IMG/VR virus record: IMGVR_UViG_3300008113_000292 | Location: 1 to 31,542 of that record | Length of the DNA stretch: 31,542 nt | Origin: a virus | Reading direction: 5' to 3' (one strand) | In this document: one piece after another, positions 21,722 to 29,215 of the stretch | Position numbering within the stretch: position 1 is the stretch's first letter | Layout: every line of letters begins with the position of its first letter | Notes under the pieces: model-generated | What the model saw: the letters and a program-made list of their open reading frames with translations, nothing else | Told to the model about the DNA's origin: nothing | Database searches by the model: none | Made by a program: the position numbers and the translations under genes

Positions 21722-23433
21722 CAGAACCTCTTCATTATCCCGGGAGTGCCGTTGCGCCTTGCTTCATCACGGATAACGGATCGCACTGCTCGTTCCAGTT
21801 CAGTACCGGCAGGAATCAAGCCACGGTTACCACCGCCCATGAAGTCACCCATGCGGATACCACCACCGCCACCTACTGCAAGTTCAGCAGCCGTAACGCC
21901 CATCTGACCAAGCCGTCCACCGCCGAGAGTCTCCCTGCGTAGAGTCAAAGCATCTGCCGTTGTCTTCGTGTTCTCTGCAATCTTGCCGATGTTGTCAGCA
22001 ATAGACGGGCCACCCATTGCACCACCAGTGCCTTGCGCCCCTCCGTAAATCATCCCTGGTGGCAAACCTTGAGGGCCGAGGTTGCCCATTATGGCACGTT
22101 GGTATTGTTCGGCTATTGCATTGGCATTAGCTACAACGCTCGGCAACATAAAGTTTCCAGCAGTTGGTGCAAACTTTGGAGGAGCAAGTGTTTGTGTTTC
22201 TATAGGTATCTTGCCGGGTGTTGGTGCAGTTAGGATTGGAGCCAAATCAAGTTCACCACCCGGTAACTGCACAGCACCGAGTGTCAAAATAGCAATTGCC
22301 TTTTTTAGACCAGTAAGGATTGGTTGAATAAATTCTACAAACGCTGTACCAAAATCTTTTACACCACTACTAAACGCCTCCATCAGCTCATTCCACTTAC
22401 CGGCTGCCCAGTTGTATGCTTCCCCAAAATAGTAAATCATTGACTCTTTGACAAACTCAAAGGCAACACCCATGTCATGTACAGCAGCATTCCAGAAGTT
22501 AGGAATCTGTCCAATGTAGGCGAGAATGTTTGCGATTGCGCCAATCATCATCTGCTGGAAGTTTGCAACGCCAGTACCGCTTAGAAACTTTGAAAAGACA
22601 TCCTGAATAACACCGCTCTTGCCGATAGCAGTAAACACCTCACCGATTTGTTTTCCGATGTTAGTAATCAAATCAATAAGACGCATCGTGCCACCTTCGG
22701 CACTTCCAAAGATGTCAAGGATGCCACGACCAATCGGTAGGAACGCTTGCTCTAGAGCATCCTGTAGATTCTCAAACGTAGTTAAGGCTGATTGCGTAGC
22801 CTTCGGCAAACGCTCTAAACCAGAGATAATACGCTTGATGGCTTCATCTGCTGATATGCCCATCTTCTGGATGGCTTCAGTCGATGCTGTACCAAAGGCG
22901 GAAACCAACACCTGCCGGATCTGCGGTACACGCTCGGCAATCTGGTTGATTTCCTCAGCTGAGATACTGCCCTTGCTGGCAATCTGACCAAGCGCAAGGA
23001 TTACCCCGTCTAGTTCTGACTTACCCTTACCAACCAGAGCAAGCGCATTACCAAAAGCCATCAATGCACGCTCGGCTGTCTGTGCGTTCAGTCCTGCGGC
23101 TTCCAACTGAAGAACACCTGCACGAACCTCTGTGAGCCCCAATCCGGGGAGTTTGGCTATCTCCTGAAGCCTACCTAGTTGGGCTTGTAGTTCCTGTGCG
23201 TTCTTGGCATATGCCGCTAAACCACGAACCTGTGAATCGTAAGCCATTGCAGCTTGCACACCTGTCACGGTGGCAAAGCTTGCCTGTGCTGCTTCAAGCA
23301 ACCGAGTAGCATCGGCGGCTGTTCGGATTGCTTCCCCAACGGAACGTGCAGAGTTTCCTACACGCTGTAAGGCACGGACAGCAGCAGCCTCGCCTATGAC
23401 CGATATCTTGGCTGTAAGTTCTGCTACTGTCAT
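21721..23433 (-). CDS. Tape measure protein
   Basis: 570 residues. The N-terminal third has the tape-measure domain of siphoviruses (GLGLTEVRAGVLQLEAAGLNAQTAERALMAFGNALALVGKGKSELDGVILALGQIASKGSISAEEINQIAERVPQIRQVL). Hydrophobic stretches follow in the middle (MMIGAIANILAYIGQI, AIAILTLGAVQL), then a Gly/Pro-rich region and a basic tail. It sets tail length and is ejected ahead of the DNA. 570 residues predicts a short tail, of the order of 85 nm if the usual 1.5 angstrom per residue applies. ATG 23433 overlaps the stop of the chaperone frameshift extension (TAATG) and has GGAGG upstream. Confidence 0.93.
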   Translation of the reverse strand: MTVAELTAKISVIGEAAAVRALQRVGNSARSVGEAIRTAADATRLLEAAQASFATVTGVQAAMAYDSQVRGLAAYAKNAQELQAQLGRLQEIAKLPGLGLTEVRAGVLQLEAAGLNAQTAERALMAFGNALALVGKGKSELDGVILALGQIASKGSISAEEINQIAERVPQIRQVLVSAFGTASTEAIQKMGISADEAIKRIISGLERLPKATQSALTTFENLQDALEQAFLPIGRGILDIFGSAEGGTMRLIDLITNIGKQIGEVFTAIGKSGVIQDVFSKFLSGTGVANFQQMMIGAIANILAYIGQIPNFWNAAVHDMGVAFEFVKESMIYYFGEAYNWAAGKWNELMEAFSSGVKDFGTAFVEFIQPILTGLKKAIAILTLGAVQLPGGELDLAPILTAPTPGKIPIETQTLAPPKFAPTAGNFMLPSVVANANAIAEQYQRAIMGNLGPQGLPPGMIYGGAQGTGGAMGGPSIADNIGKIAENTKTTADALTLRRETLGGGRLGQMGVTAAELAVGGGGGIRMGDFMGGGNRGLIPAGTELERAVRSVIRDEARRNGTPGIMKRF

Positions 23434-23980
23434 TACCTGCCTCCAAACAATGCGCTAACCATCTCGACTTGTTGTTTTTCTATTTCTTGTCCTATCATCG
23501 CAACTTCTGCGATTTGGTCAAGCGTTAGATCGGTCTCTGATGGATGCCGGTTGAGATACTTAACGGTGTAGTAGGCAACCTGACCGGCTACACCTCGGAG
23601 TCGTTTTTTGCGTCTTTTACCCTGCCTTGTAAGTCATCTGTTGGATACCAAGAAATGAACTCCCCAAGGATTCTAAAGAACGTCTGTTTGCTGGTACGTG
23701 CCAGATTACCGAATGCTCGTAATGGCGATTCCTCAGCTCCGTCTGTAGGGTCTGGTACATAGCACCGACCTAGCAGGTAGATCTGGTACAGCATTGCTTC
23801 GGGAAACTCAGCGAATGCTACACGCAGGGTTTGCAGTTCTTTGGAATCTGGGAAGAGGTCAGCCGCCTTCGGTTCACGGAAGCGGAGTTCTGCGCCATCA
23901 CCAGCGATGTCCGACAAGTCAACTACTAGAGTCCCCTTGTCGGCATCTTTCGGGATTTGTTTTAGGTTACTTAGTGCCAT
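23433..23980 (-). CDS. Tail assembly chaperone, -1 frameshift fusion (gpG-T type)
   Basis: About 182 residues. The first 126 codons are those of the short chaperone (23588-23980). At the slippery heptamer A-AAA-AAC (23609-23603) a -1 shift gives a 56-residue extension beginning RLRGVAGQVAYYTVKYLNRH and ending VSALFGGR, stop at 23433-23435. This extension has no start codon of its own of any use and fills exactly the gap to the tape measure gene. In lambda and many siphoviruses the short and fused forms together coat the tape measure protein during tail assembly. Frame arithmetic was checked on both sides of the heptamer. Confidence 0.88.
23588..23980 (-). CDS. Tail assembly chaperone, short form (gpG type)
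   Basis: 130 residues, ending KDAKNDSEV without frameshift. Mostly helical in the second half (LQTLRVAFAEFPEAMLYQIYLL, PLRAFGNLARTSKQTFFRILGEFIS), as usual for these chaperones. Identity follows from position between tail tube and tape measure genes and from the slippery site at its end rather than from strong motifs. ATG 23980 has no Shine-Dalgarno sequence; TACACT ends 5 nt before it, so a leaderless start or coupling to the tail tube gene are both open. Confidence 0.88.
   Translation of the reverse strand: MALSNLKQIPKDADKGTLVVDLSDIAGDGAELRFREPKAADLFPDSKELQTLRVAFAEFPEAMLYQIYLLGRCYVPDPTDGAEESPLRAFGNLARTSKQTFFRILGEFISWYPTDDLQGRVKDAKNDSEV
23603..23609 (-). promoter_or_regulatory. Programmed -1 frameshift site AAAAAAC
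   Basis: The heptamer is in the required phase (GCA AAA AAC, i.e. A-AAA-AAC), five codons before the zero-frame TAG. A-AAA-AAC is a canonical X-XXY-YYZ slippery sequence. Confidence 0.88.
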
Positions 23981-23991
23981 GCGCTAGTGTA

Positions 23992-24426
23992 CTACGACCA
24001 AGCGGTGGATACTCCGTTAGCACCAAGGGTGACTGTAGCGGATTCGGTTACGGCTTCCTCATTTGCAACACTTAGACCAGTAGCGGTAACAACACCAACA
24101 AAGGTCTTAGCGGTAAGGCTTCCCGGTGTCACTACGATCTGGCAGTAGTAACCATCCTTGCCGTAGAAGATTGGACCGACAACCGAATCAACCAGAAACT
24201 CGACTTCAACGCTACCATTTGCCTTGGTAACCTGTGCTTTGTTCTGAGTATCGCAGAGTGCGCTAACATCAACGCTATTTACCGATGTTGAGAAGCGAAC
24301 GGAACGAGCAATACAGGTATAAGTCTCAGCGGTAAAGGCTGAAGGCGTACCATCTTGGTAGCCACCGAAAGCCACGGTCACAACACAGTTTTCACCGATA
24401 AGCGCACTTGTTCTTGTAAAAGGCAT
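23992..24426 (-). CDS. Major tail (tube) protein
   Basis: 144 residues, all-beta character (NCVVTVAFGGY, TYTCIARSVRFSTSV, GSVEVEFLVDSVVGPIFYG, YYCQIVVTPGS, GVSTAWS). Size and place between the tail terminator gene and the tail chaperone fit the tube protein, which stacks in rings to form the tail. ATG 24426 has a good TAGGAG ribosome binding site 6 nt upstream, one of the clearest in the late region, as expected for an abundant protein. No sequence motif proves it. Confidence 0.8.
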   Translation of the reverse strand: MPFTRTSALIGENCVVTVAFGGYQDGTPSAFTAETYTCIARSVRFSTSVNSVDVSALCDTQNKAQVTKANGSVEVEFLVDSVVGPIFYGKDGYYCQIVVTPGSLTAKTFVGVVTATGLSVANEEAVTESATVTLGANGVSTAWS

Positions 24427-24435
24427 AATTTACTC

Positions 24436-24915
24436 CTACTGTTGCGTGACGAATCGGTACACCGCTGTCACTCCAAAATCAGTTCGACCACCGCTCTCTA
24501 AACCAAATGTTTGAGCTGTTGATTCTCTCCGGCAATAGAACCTGGGAGAGGTACTCGAAACGTGCTGATTGTCAAGCAATGTGTCTATGCGGGACATGAT
24601 CGCAGCACTCTGTGACATGGACACCGCACCACTTGCAGTATCCCACACGGTGATTCTGTAGGTCGGATAAGTAAAGACCCGGCTACCGCAAATGGTGTCT
24701 TGGTCTTGCCCTGCATTACCTGCACGGTCAAAGACAATGTAAGGTGTTATAGGTTGCTTTCGGCTGATTGGGTCTACTTGTGGGGCAATGGTGTTGTACA
24801 CGGACATCTGGAAGCCGTTAGGCTTATTGTCAGGAGCAAGCAATCCCATCAAGGTGGCATCACCTGTCAGGGTTTCGTAGATCCATTGCTCAATCACGGC
24901 TGGTTCAAATGCCAT
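24436..24915 (-). CDS. Tail terminator / completion protein (DUF3168-like)
   Basis: 159 residues. An N-terminal helix (AVIEQWIYETLTGDATLMGLLA), then PYIVFDRAGN, TYRITVWDTAS, a helix with IMSRIDTLLDN and a final strand TDFGVTAVYRFVTQQ: this is the layout of tail completion proteins, which cap the tail tube at the head end. It follows the gp10-like gene with adjoining stop and start. The codons for TVWDTAS contain a full copy of the late 11-mer TGTGGGATACT (24647-24637), about 210 nt before the tail tube ATG. Confidence 0.72.
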   Translation of the reverse strand: MAFEPAVIEQWIYETLTGDATLMGLLAPDNKPNGFQMSVYNTIAPQVDPISRKQPITPYIVFDRAGNAGQDQDTICGSRVFTYPTYRITVWDTASGAVSMSQSAAIMSRIDTLLDNQHVSSTSPRFYCRRESTAQTFGLESGGRTDFGVTAVYRFVTQQ

Positions 24916-25346
24916 CAGTTATTACCTTTTAGAATCGACTTCACGGCAGCTTGAAAAGCCGGGGCTTCCTTCTCTACCGCTGGACGTAGGAATGGTCTAG
25001 CCGGTACAGTACCACCGCTTTTAGATGTCCATCCAAGCTCTAGAGGTATGCCGTACTTTGCATTTACCCGAACCTCAGCAGATGTCTTTCCGGTCATCTT
25101 GTTGTAAATACTTCCAGCCAGAATACCGGTGTCGCTGTTAGGCGCACTACCGGGAGGGCTTGAATAGTGCGGATGCTCTTTACGTCCCGGATACTTTCGG
25201 TATTGCCCACTAGACATCTCAATGCTATCTTTTGCATTGCCTTCGATGTTAGCGGCAGCATTTCCAACAGCAACAGAAAGCGCACTTAGATTCCGTTGGT
25301 AGGAATCCAAGCGTACTTTCTTTAGGCTAACCGACATCTTTATCAC
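24915..25346 (-). CDS. HK97 gp10-like head-tail / neck protein
   Basis: 143 residues. The segment with YPGRKEHPHYSSPPGSAPNSDTGILAGSIY, then VRVNAKYGIPLELGW and the C-terminal PARPFLRPAVEKEAPAFQAAV, matches the HK97 gp10-like family, which sits at the head-tail junction. The start is probably GTG 25346, overlapping the previous stop (GTGA) with GAGG about 10 nt upstream; ATG 25337 is the alternative. Confidence 0.86.
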   Translation of the reverse strand: MIKMSVSLKKVRLDSYQRNLSALSVAVGNAAANIEGNAKDSIEMSSGQYRKYPGRKEHPHYSSPPGSAPNSDTGILAGSIYNKMTGKTSAEVRVNAKYGIPLELGWTSKSGGTVPARPFLRPAVEKEAPAFQAAVKSILKGNN

Positions 25347-25696
25347 GGAGCCAAGACCTCGATTTCAAGAGGGCCAAACCGCCGTACATCTGTACCAACC
25401 GTGAAGGACACCGTAACCCTGATGTTAGCAGCAGTACCGTACGCCGCAGGATTCAGGATGCTCAGGATGCCTTGTGCGCTGTACTGCTTGGTTAGCGTAA
25501 CGCTTCCAGATGCAAAGGTGTAAGCAGACCCGGTAGCGATGTTGGTGAAGGTGATGCCGAGCGTACCAGTAGTGATGTCTACCGGACTGCCTAGCTCATC
25601 AACCAGCCTTACTACGTAGGAGTGCCAGTCTCCGACCCAAGCGGAGACTTGCACGACCTGCTGAGGGTCTTCTGTCAAATCAAATATCAATGCCAT
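25343..25696 (-). CDS. Small beta protein sharing a domain with the beta-helix protein
   Basis: 117 residues, one beta-rich domain. Its end, NIRVTVSFTVGTDVRRFGPLEIEVL, parallels the end of the upstream 664-aa protein (TYTATITRTTGASDTQIFGPLRIYV), and both contain a segment of the type DIT(T/S)-x-T-x-x. This looks like a duplicated immunoglobulin-like or BppU-type domain. ATG 25696 overlaps the stop of that protein (TAATG). Probably a structural (neck or decoration) protein; no firm family. Confidence 0.68.
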   Translation of the reverse strand: MALIFDLTEDPQQVVQVSAWVGDWHSYVVRLVDELGSPVDITTGTLGITFTNIATGSAYTFASGSVTLTKQYSAQGILSILNPAAYGTAANIRVTVSFTVGTDVRRFGPLEIEVLAP

Positions 25697-27690
25697 TAGA
25701 TGTCCCTCACATAGATGCGGAGTGGCCCGAATATCTGCGTGTCAGATGCTCCGGTTGTGCGTGTAATCGTTGCAGTGTATGTTCCAGGCGTATTCGTTAC
25801 CGTCGTGTCAATGGTAAACGTAGCCCGCCCATCAGCTGCATAAGTTGCCGTACAGGAGTAAGTATCAACCAGCGATGCACCAGAGTTATAGACCTTAGCC
25901 GTAACCGTTGCGCTCGTGATGTCAATGCCGTTACCGTTGCCATCTACACACTGGATGTCTACGCCGTGCTGTGCGCCCTTCTGAATGTCAAGCGGATCAG
26001 ATGCTCCGAGACCGTCTGCCTTGACCTCATAAGGCCCCATACGTACCAGAGCGGCAGAGGTAATAGGTGTCAACAGTTCAGCGTTGACATACTGCCCGAA
26101 TGAGCCTGCCGTTGTGTGGTTTGCTCTAAGCTCTTCCCATACCATTGACGGGATATCACCAACCTCGGAATCAATGCCGGTTACGGTCTGGTCAATCTGA
26201 TTGACAACACCACCAAAGGTTGTAGCGTCGTTGTATCCGACTGGGCTTGCACCCCAGACAGCCGAGGCAGTCTGTGCTTCCGTCAAGCCACCACTAGACA
26301 GTTTGACCGTCATAACCGCACCGTTAGTACCAGAAGCACCACGCACCACGATTGTCACATCATCAGCACCAGCAGCCAGTGCAGCATCGGGAATGTCAAG
26401 GCGATACACGCCCGGCATATTGGTCGCGTCAACCTCAGCAAAGCCGCCAGATGTCCACGCCTGCGCGATTGTACGGGCTACCAGCGGGATGCTTACTGAT
26501 GCTGTGCGTGTCCGGTTGTAGCGAGCTGAGAGACCTGAGGTGGAGGCTGCGAGACCTGTAGCACCAAGGTAGAGTTCGATGCTTTGGGAGGTTGAGCCGG
26601 GAGCGATTGTGATAACCGATGCTTGTGTATTTACCGGAAGGTTAGCCACATAACCGATATTAGTAGGAACACTTGTGATGACACGATACGTACCAGCACC
26701 AGCGTCTGGGCTTGTGCCTGTCCACGTTACACCATAGATATCAGTTACTGGCGCACCTGTCGCATTGCCGAAACTTGCGTTAGGTGATGAAGCGTAGGAG
26801 GTGAACGGCTGTAGGTTATTGATGCCCCACAGAAGCGTTTCAAAATAGTCAACTCCAATGTCACCAGTAATACTTGATGTGCCATTGTCAACTAGATTGG
26901 CCCGCGCACTCGCGCCAAGTAATCTATTGTAATTTTCAATAATTGTATTATTTACAGTTATGCAAAGTAAATCAAAGTCAGTATGAACGCTTAAGCAGTT
27001 TCTTACGATTGTTGGAAATGTCGCACTACCGTTTGTCAGAGATACTCCCCACTGTGTTCTAGAAATAAAACAGTTGTAAATTGCAACTTGAACACTCACC
27101 AAACTTATTGCGGCATTTACTGGACTAGTAAAAATACAATCAGTAATCGTAGATGCATCTGCCACATTTCGTCCTGTGATATTGAGTGATTGATTCCCCC
27201 CAACAAAGACACATCTAGAAACCGTTATATTTACAGCTGTACTGGTTGGGCTATTAATTTCAACAATCGGTACACTTTGTTGTCTAGATATAAAGGAGCA
27301 TTTTGTTAGTTTTAAGTTTGTACAAGTTGTCATAACCATCGTGCGGCTATTACTAATAGCAAACTTAATGTTTTGAAAATGTAGATAGTTTTTTGTTGTT
27401 GCAGTGATAATGTTTCCGGAGTATCCAGACCCGGACAAGGTTGAGTTAAAGTTCGTTATAACTACGGGCCCAGTAGTTAAGCCACTAAACTGACTAGCAG
27501 TCGGGTCACCTATAATATTGGTCTCTACTGTAGGGTTTGGCATTGTTACACTAATTTGATCAGTGTAAACACCGGGCGCAATGTATAAAGTGTCACCACT
27601 TGCAAATCCAGAAGAACTGGAACTGGTTGCTATAGTTCTGCTGTAAAGCGGTATCCTGCGTAACCCACCAACCGAATACGCTTGTGCCAT
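25696..27690 (-). CDS. Right-handed beta-helix structural protein with C-terminal Ig-like domain
   Basis: About 664 residues. Residues about 30-260 start with GDTLYIAPGVYTDQISV, typical of pectate-lyase-like parallel beta helices, and continue with short repeated strands (NYLHFQNIKFA, NLKLTKCSFIS, NITVSRCVFVG, STITDCIFTS, TIVRNCLSV). The C-terminal half is GC-richer tail-type sequence, ending in a domain also found alone in the next gene (FGPL). The DNA coding for the helix (about 26880-27620) is visibly AT-rich against its neighbours. A beta helix of this kind normally belongs to a spike that binds or degrades surface sugars. I chose ATG 27690, which overlaps the small gene upstream by about 98 nt. 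Confidence 0.78.
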   Translation of the reverse strand: MAQAYSVGGLRRIPLYSRTIATSSSSSGFASGDTLYIAPGVYTDQISVTMPNPTVETNIIGDPTASQFSGLTTGPVVITNFNSTLSGSGYSGNIITATTKNYLHFQNIKFAISNSRTMVMTTCTNLKLTKCSFISRQQSVPIVEINSPTSTAVNITVSRCVFVGGNQSLNITGRNVADASTITDCIFTSPVNAAISLVSVQVAIYNCFISRTQWGVSLTNGSATFPTIVRNCLSVHTDFDLLCITVNNTIIENYNRLLGASARANLVDNGTSSITGDIGVDYFETLLWGINNLQPFTSYASSPNASFGNATGAPVTDIYGVTWTGTSPDAGAGTYRVITSVPTNIGYVANLPVNTQASVITIAPGSTSQSIELYLGATGLAASTSGLSARYNRTRTASVSIPLVARTIAQAWTSGGFAEVDATNMPGVYRLDIPDAALAAGADDVTIVVRGASGTNGAVMTVKLSSGGLTEAQTASAVWGASPVGYNDATTFGGVVNQIDQTVTGIDSEVGDIPSMVWEELRANHTTAGSFGQYVNAELLTPITSAALVRMGPYEVKADGLGASDPLDIQKGAQHGVDIQCVDGNGNGIDITSATVTAKVYNSGASLVDTYSCTATYAADGRATFTIDTTVTNTPGTYTATITRTTGASDTQIFGPLRIYVRDI

Positions 27691-27802
27691 TCTCACCAAA
27701 CGTACCTAAAAGGTTGCCGTCATTGTCGTAGATATCACCAAACACAATCCAATCACCGGGGCTGTTTGGGTTAGGCTCCAATCGATAGTTTTGCAGGTTC
27801 AT
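27593..27802 (-). CDS. Hypothetical protein, 69 aa, overlapping the beta-helix gene
   Basis: The first 50 residues look real: NYRLEPNPNSPGDWIVFGDI, then YDNDGNLLGTFGENGTSVFGWWVTQ, a compact aromatic beta domain resembling short phage structural proteins. The last 35 codons share DNA with the beginning of the beta-helix gene in another frame. The start ATG overlaps the stop of the upstream membrane protein gene (ATGA at 27799-27802). Either both frames are used, or the beta-helix module was inserted here and truncated this gene. Confidence 0.58.
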   Translation of the reverse strand: MNLQNYRLEPNPNSPGDWIVFGDIYDNDGNLLGTFGENGTSVFGWWVTQDTALQQNYSNQFQFFWICKW

Positions 27803-28050
27803 TTGCCCACCTTCAGCGCATTGATTCCCGTACCCTTAAAAGGCATCGTGAGGAAGCCCAGCGCAGCAGACATCGCAGCTGTGACACCAGCCGCTACAGC
27901 CTTGCTCCCGTACAGTGCCATCACTGCGCCAAGCTCGGCGAGCGTGTCTGCTTCAGCTGTGCGGATGCCATCACCAAAGACCGTGCTAAAGGACGCGACA
28001 AAGGCGATCAAGACAACCACGACCAGCCTGCTAATACTTATTCCGTTCAT
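27799..28050 (-). CDS. Small membrane protein, holin candidate 1
   Basis: 83 residues with two hydrophobic segments: residues about 8-26 (RLVVVVLIAFVASFSTVFG) and about 40-68 (LGAVMALYGSKAVAAGVTAAMSAALGFL), and a short basic C-terminus (GINALKVGK). Two membrane spans and a basic tail fit a class II holin. It does not lie beside the endolysin but in the connector region, together with another membrane protein. Overlaps both neighbours by ATGA. Holin role is inferred from architecture only. Confidence 0.62.
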   Translation of the reverse strand: MNGISISRLVVVVLIAFVASFSTVFGDGIRTAEADTLAELGAVMALYGSKAVAAGVTAAMSAALGFLTMPFKGTGINALKVGK

Positions 28051-28259
28051 CGTTTCGCCTCCAGTTTGATGATGCTTGTACGCATCTCACCTGTTACAGT
28101 TTCAAGCCTACCAATACGCTCACCGTGGTCTTCAATTTTAGCGGTGTCAACGGCTCCACGTTTGTCCATGCGATGCAAGAACTTGATGATGTAGGCAAGC
28201 AGACTAATAATCCCAGTTACTGCCGCTAAACCTATGGTTGTCCATTCTGATGCGCCCAT
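28047..28259 (-). CDS. Small membrane protein with coiled coil, holin or holin-partner candidate 2
   Basis: 70 residues. One transmembrane helix (TTIGLAAVTGIISLLAYIIKFL, about 7-28) is followed by a charged helix with heptad spacing (IEDHGERIGRLETVTGEMRTSIIKLEAK). This resembles phage XhlA-like and other small coiled-coil membrane proteins, though with the order membrane-then-coil. ATG 28259 overlaps the head-tail adaptor stop (TAATG). Probably acts with the next gene in membrane disruption, or anchors something at the membrane. Confidence 0.6.
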   Translation of the reverse strand: MGASEWTTIGLAAVTGIISLLAYIIKFLHRMDKRGAVDTAKIEDHGERIGRLETVTGEMRTSIIKLEAKR

Positions 28260-28624
28260 TATGCCACCCGCTCCACTAGTCCACAGTGCTGTACCAAAAG
28301 TTCTGTCTGTCCAAAGTCTGTACCAATCACATCAAAGTATCGGGAATCATCACCGACAAGGTAGACCCGGTCTTGAGGCATGACATCAGCTGCAACGGCC
28401 ACTATGAGTGTCCATTGCGCTGATGGCTGTATCGCCCCACCAACAATCGATTCTGTGTCTGACTGGTTAGTAACCCGTGCAGGGTATTCAGCAACCTTGC
28501 GCCATGTCTCGGTAGCACCACCTCTGCCATCTTCCGTCAGTGTGAAGCGGTGAACCTCTACGCGGTCTTGGCAAAGGTTACGCACCATGCCTGCCTGTAT
28601 GGTCTGGCGCAGAATAGGACTCAT
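28259..28624 (-). CDS. Head-tail adaptor / joining protein
   Basis: 121 residues. The pattern CQDRVEVHRFTLTEDGRGGATETWRKVAEYPARV ... VMPQDRVYLVGDDSRYFDVIG is that of head-tail joining proteins (SPP1 gp16 / HK97 gp7-like stopper fold), which lie under the connector and hold DNA in the filled head. Its ATG overlaps the connector stop (ATGA at 28621-28624). Confidence 0.82.
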   Translation of the reverse strand: MSPILRQTIQAGMVRNLCQDRVEVHRFTLTEDGRGGATETWRKVAEYPARVTNQSDTESIVGGAIQPSAQWTLIVAVAADVMPQDRVYLVGDDSRYFDVIGTDFGQTELLVQHCGLVERVA

Positions 28625-29118
28625 ACGAAAGCCACCGGGCGGTATTTCTCAGCCATGGTCAAACAATGCTGCATCAGCTGAGACAACTTGACATCGGATT
28701 GTCCTTCTTTGGCATCAATGTCTGCCGCTACTCTGGATGCCTTGATAAGCCATGCCTGCCGGGTTGCAGTGCGTACATCGTAACGCTCAACGTTGATGGC
28801 TCCCATGTCTACCCATGTAAGCACCGGATCGGAAGTACCATCCTCAATAGACCAGCCTTTGTATTGTGCCGCTGGATAGGCAGGAAACTCTGGTTGTGTG
28901 CTGGATGAAGTACCAGCCACCCGTGCCTCGTAAACCCGCCCATTAGGCGTTGTAGGCACTACACGGTCACCGACAGCATAAGTGGTTACTGCTGCCCACG
29001 TGGTGAACCGTGAGAACGAATCGAGGATAGAGCCGATGTCGGTGGTTGACATCTGCGGGTAACTTTGAGCAGCCACAAATAATGATACTTGTGCTATCGC
29101 CTCGGCTCTGGTCATCAT
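28621..29118 (-). CDS. Head-tail connector with inserted carbohydrate-binding-like module
   Basis: 165 residues from ATG 29118 (MMTRAEAIAQ). The helical ends (RAEAIAQVSLFVAAQSYPQMSTTDIGSIL and YDVRTATRQAWLIKASRVAADID) look like gp6-type connector helices. Between them, residues about 36-100, lies WAAVTTYAVGDRVVPTTPNGRVYEARVAGTSSSTQP ... PVLTWVDMG, the pattern of short carbohydrate-binding-like modules found in many phage structural proteins. The start is set by promoter motif P2, 6 nt upstream; a longer frame exists but would translate the terminator and promoter. No Shine-Dalgarno sequence. Confidence 0.74.
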   Translation of the reverse strand: MMTRAEAIAQVSLFVAAQSYPQMSTTDIGSILDSFSRFTTWAAVTTYAVGDRVVPTTPNGRVYEARVAGTSSSTQPEFPAYPAAQYKGWSIEDGTSDPVLTWVDMGAINVERYDVRTATRQAWLIKASRVAADIDAKEGQSDVKLSQLMQHCLTMAEKYRPVAFV

Positions 29119-29124
29119 GCGGTT

Positions 29125-29135
29125 AGTATCCCACA
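29125..29135 (-). promoter_or_regulatory. Late promoter-like motif P2 (connector and tail operon)
   Basis: TGTGGGATACT, ending 6 nt before ATG 29118 and preceded by an AT-rich tract. It stands just downstream of the terminator that ends the capsid gene transcript. Confidence 0.75.
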
Positions 29136-29160
29136 CGCCTATTTTTAAAAAGTAAACGCA

Positions 29161-29198
29161 GGCAAAACAAAAGCCCCCGGCACGTCTGCCGAGGGCTT
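29161..29198 (-). terminator. Rho-independent terminator after the major capsid gene
   Basis: On the minus strand GCCCTCGGCA-GACG-TGCCGGGGGC (29096-29073 offset within 29196-29173) forms a 10-bp stem with one U-G pair, followed by TTTTGTTTTG (29172-29163). It is about 20 nt after the capsid stop. Confidence 0.88.
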
Positions 29199-29215
29199 GA
29201 TTGAAGGGGCTACGC

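Noticed and set aside
24637-24647. Fourth copy of TGTGGGATACT as a leaderless promoter
   Set aside because: No ATG lies 6 nt downstream, and the bases encode part of TVWDTAS within the tail terminator gene. I keep it only as a possible internal promoter, not as a feature.
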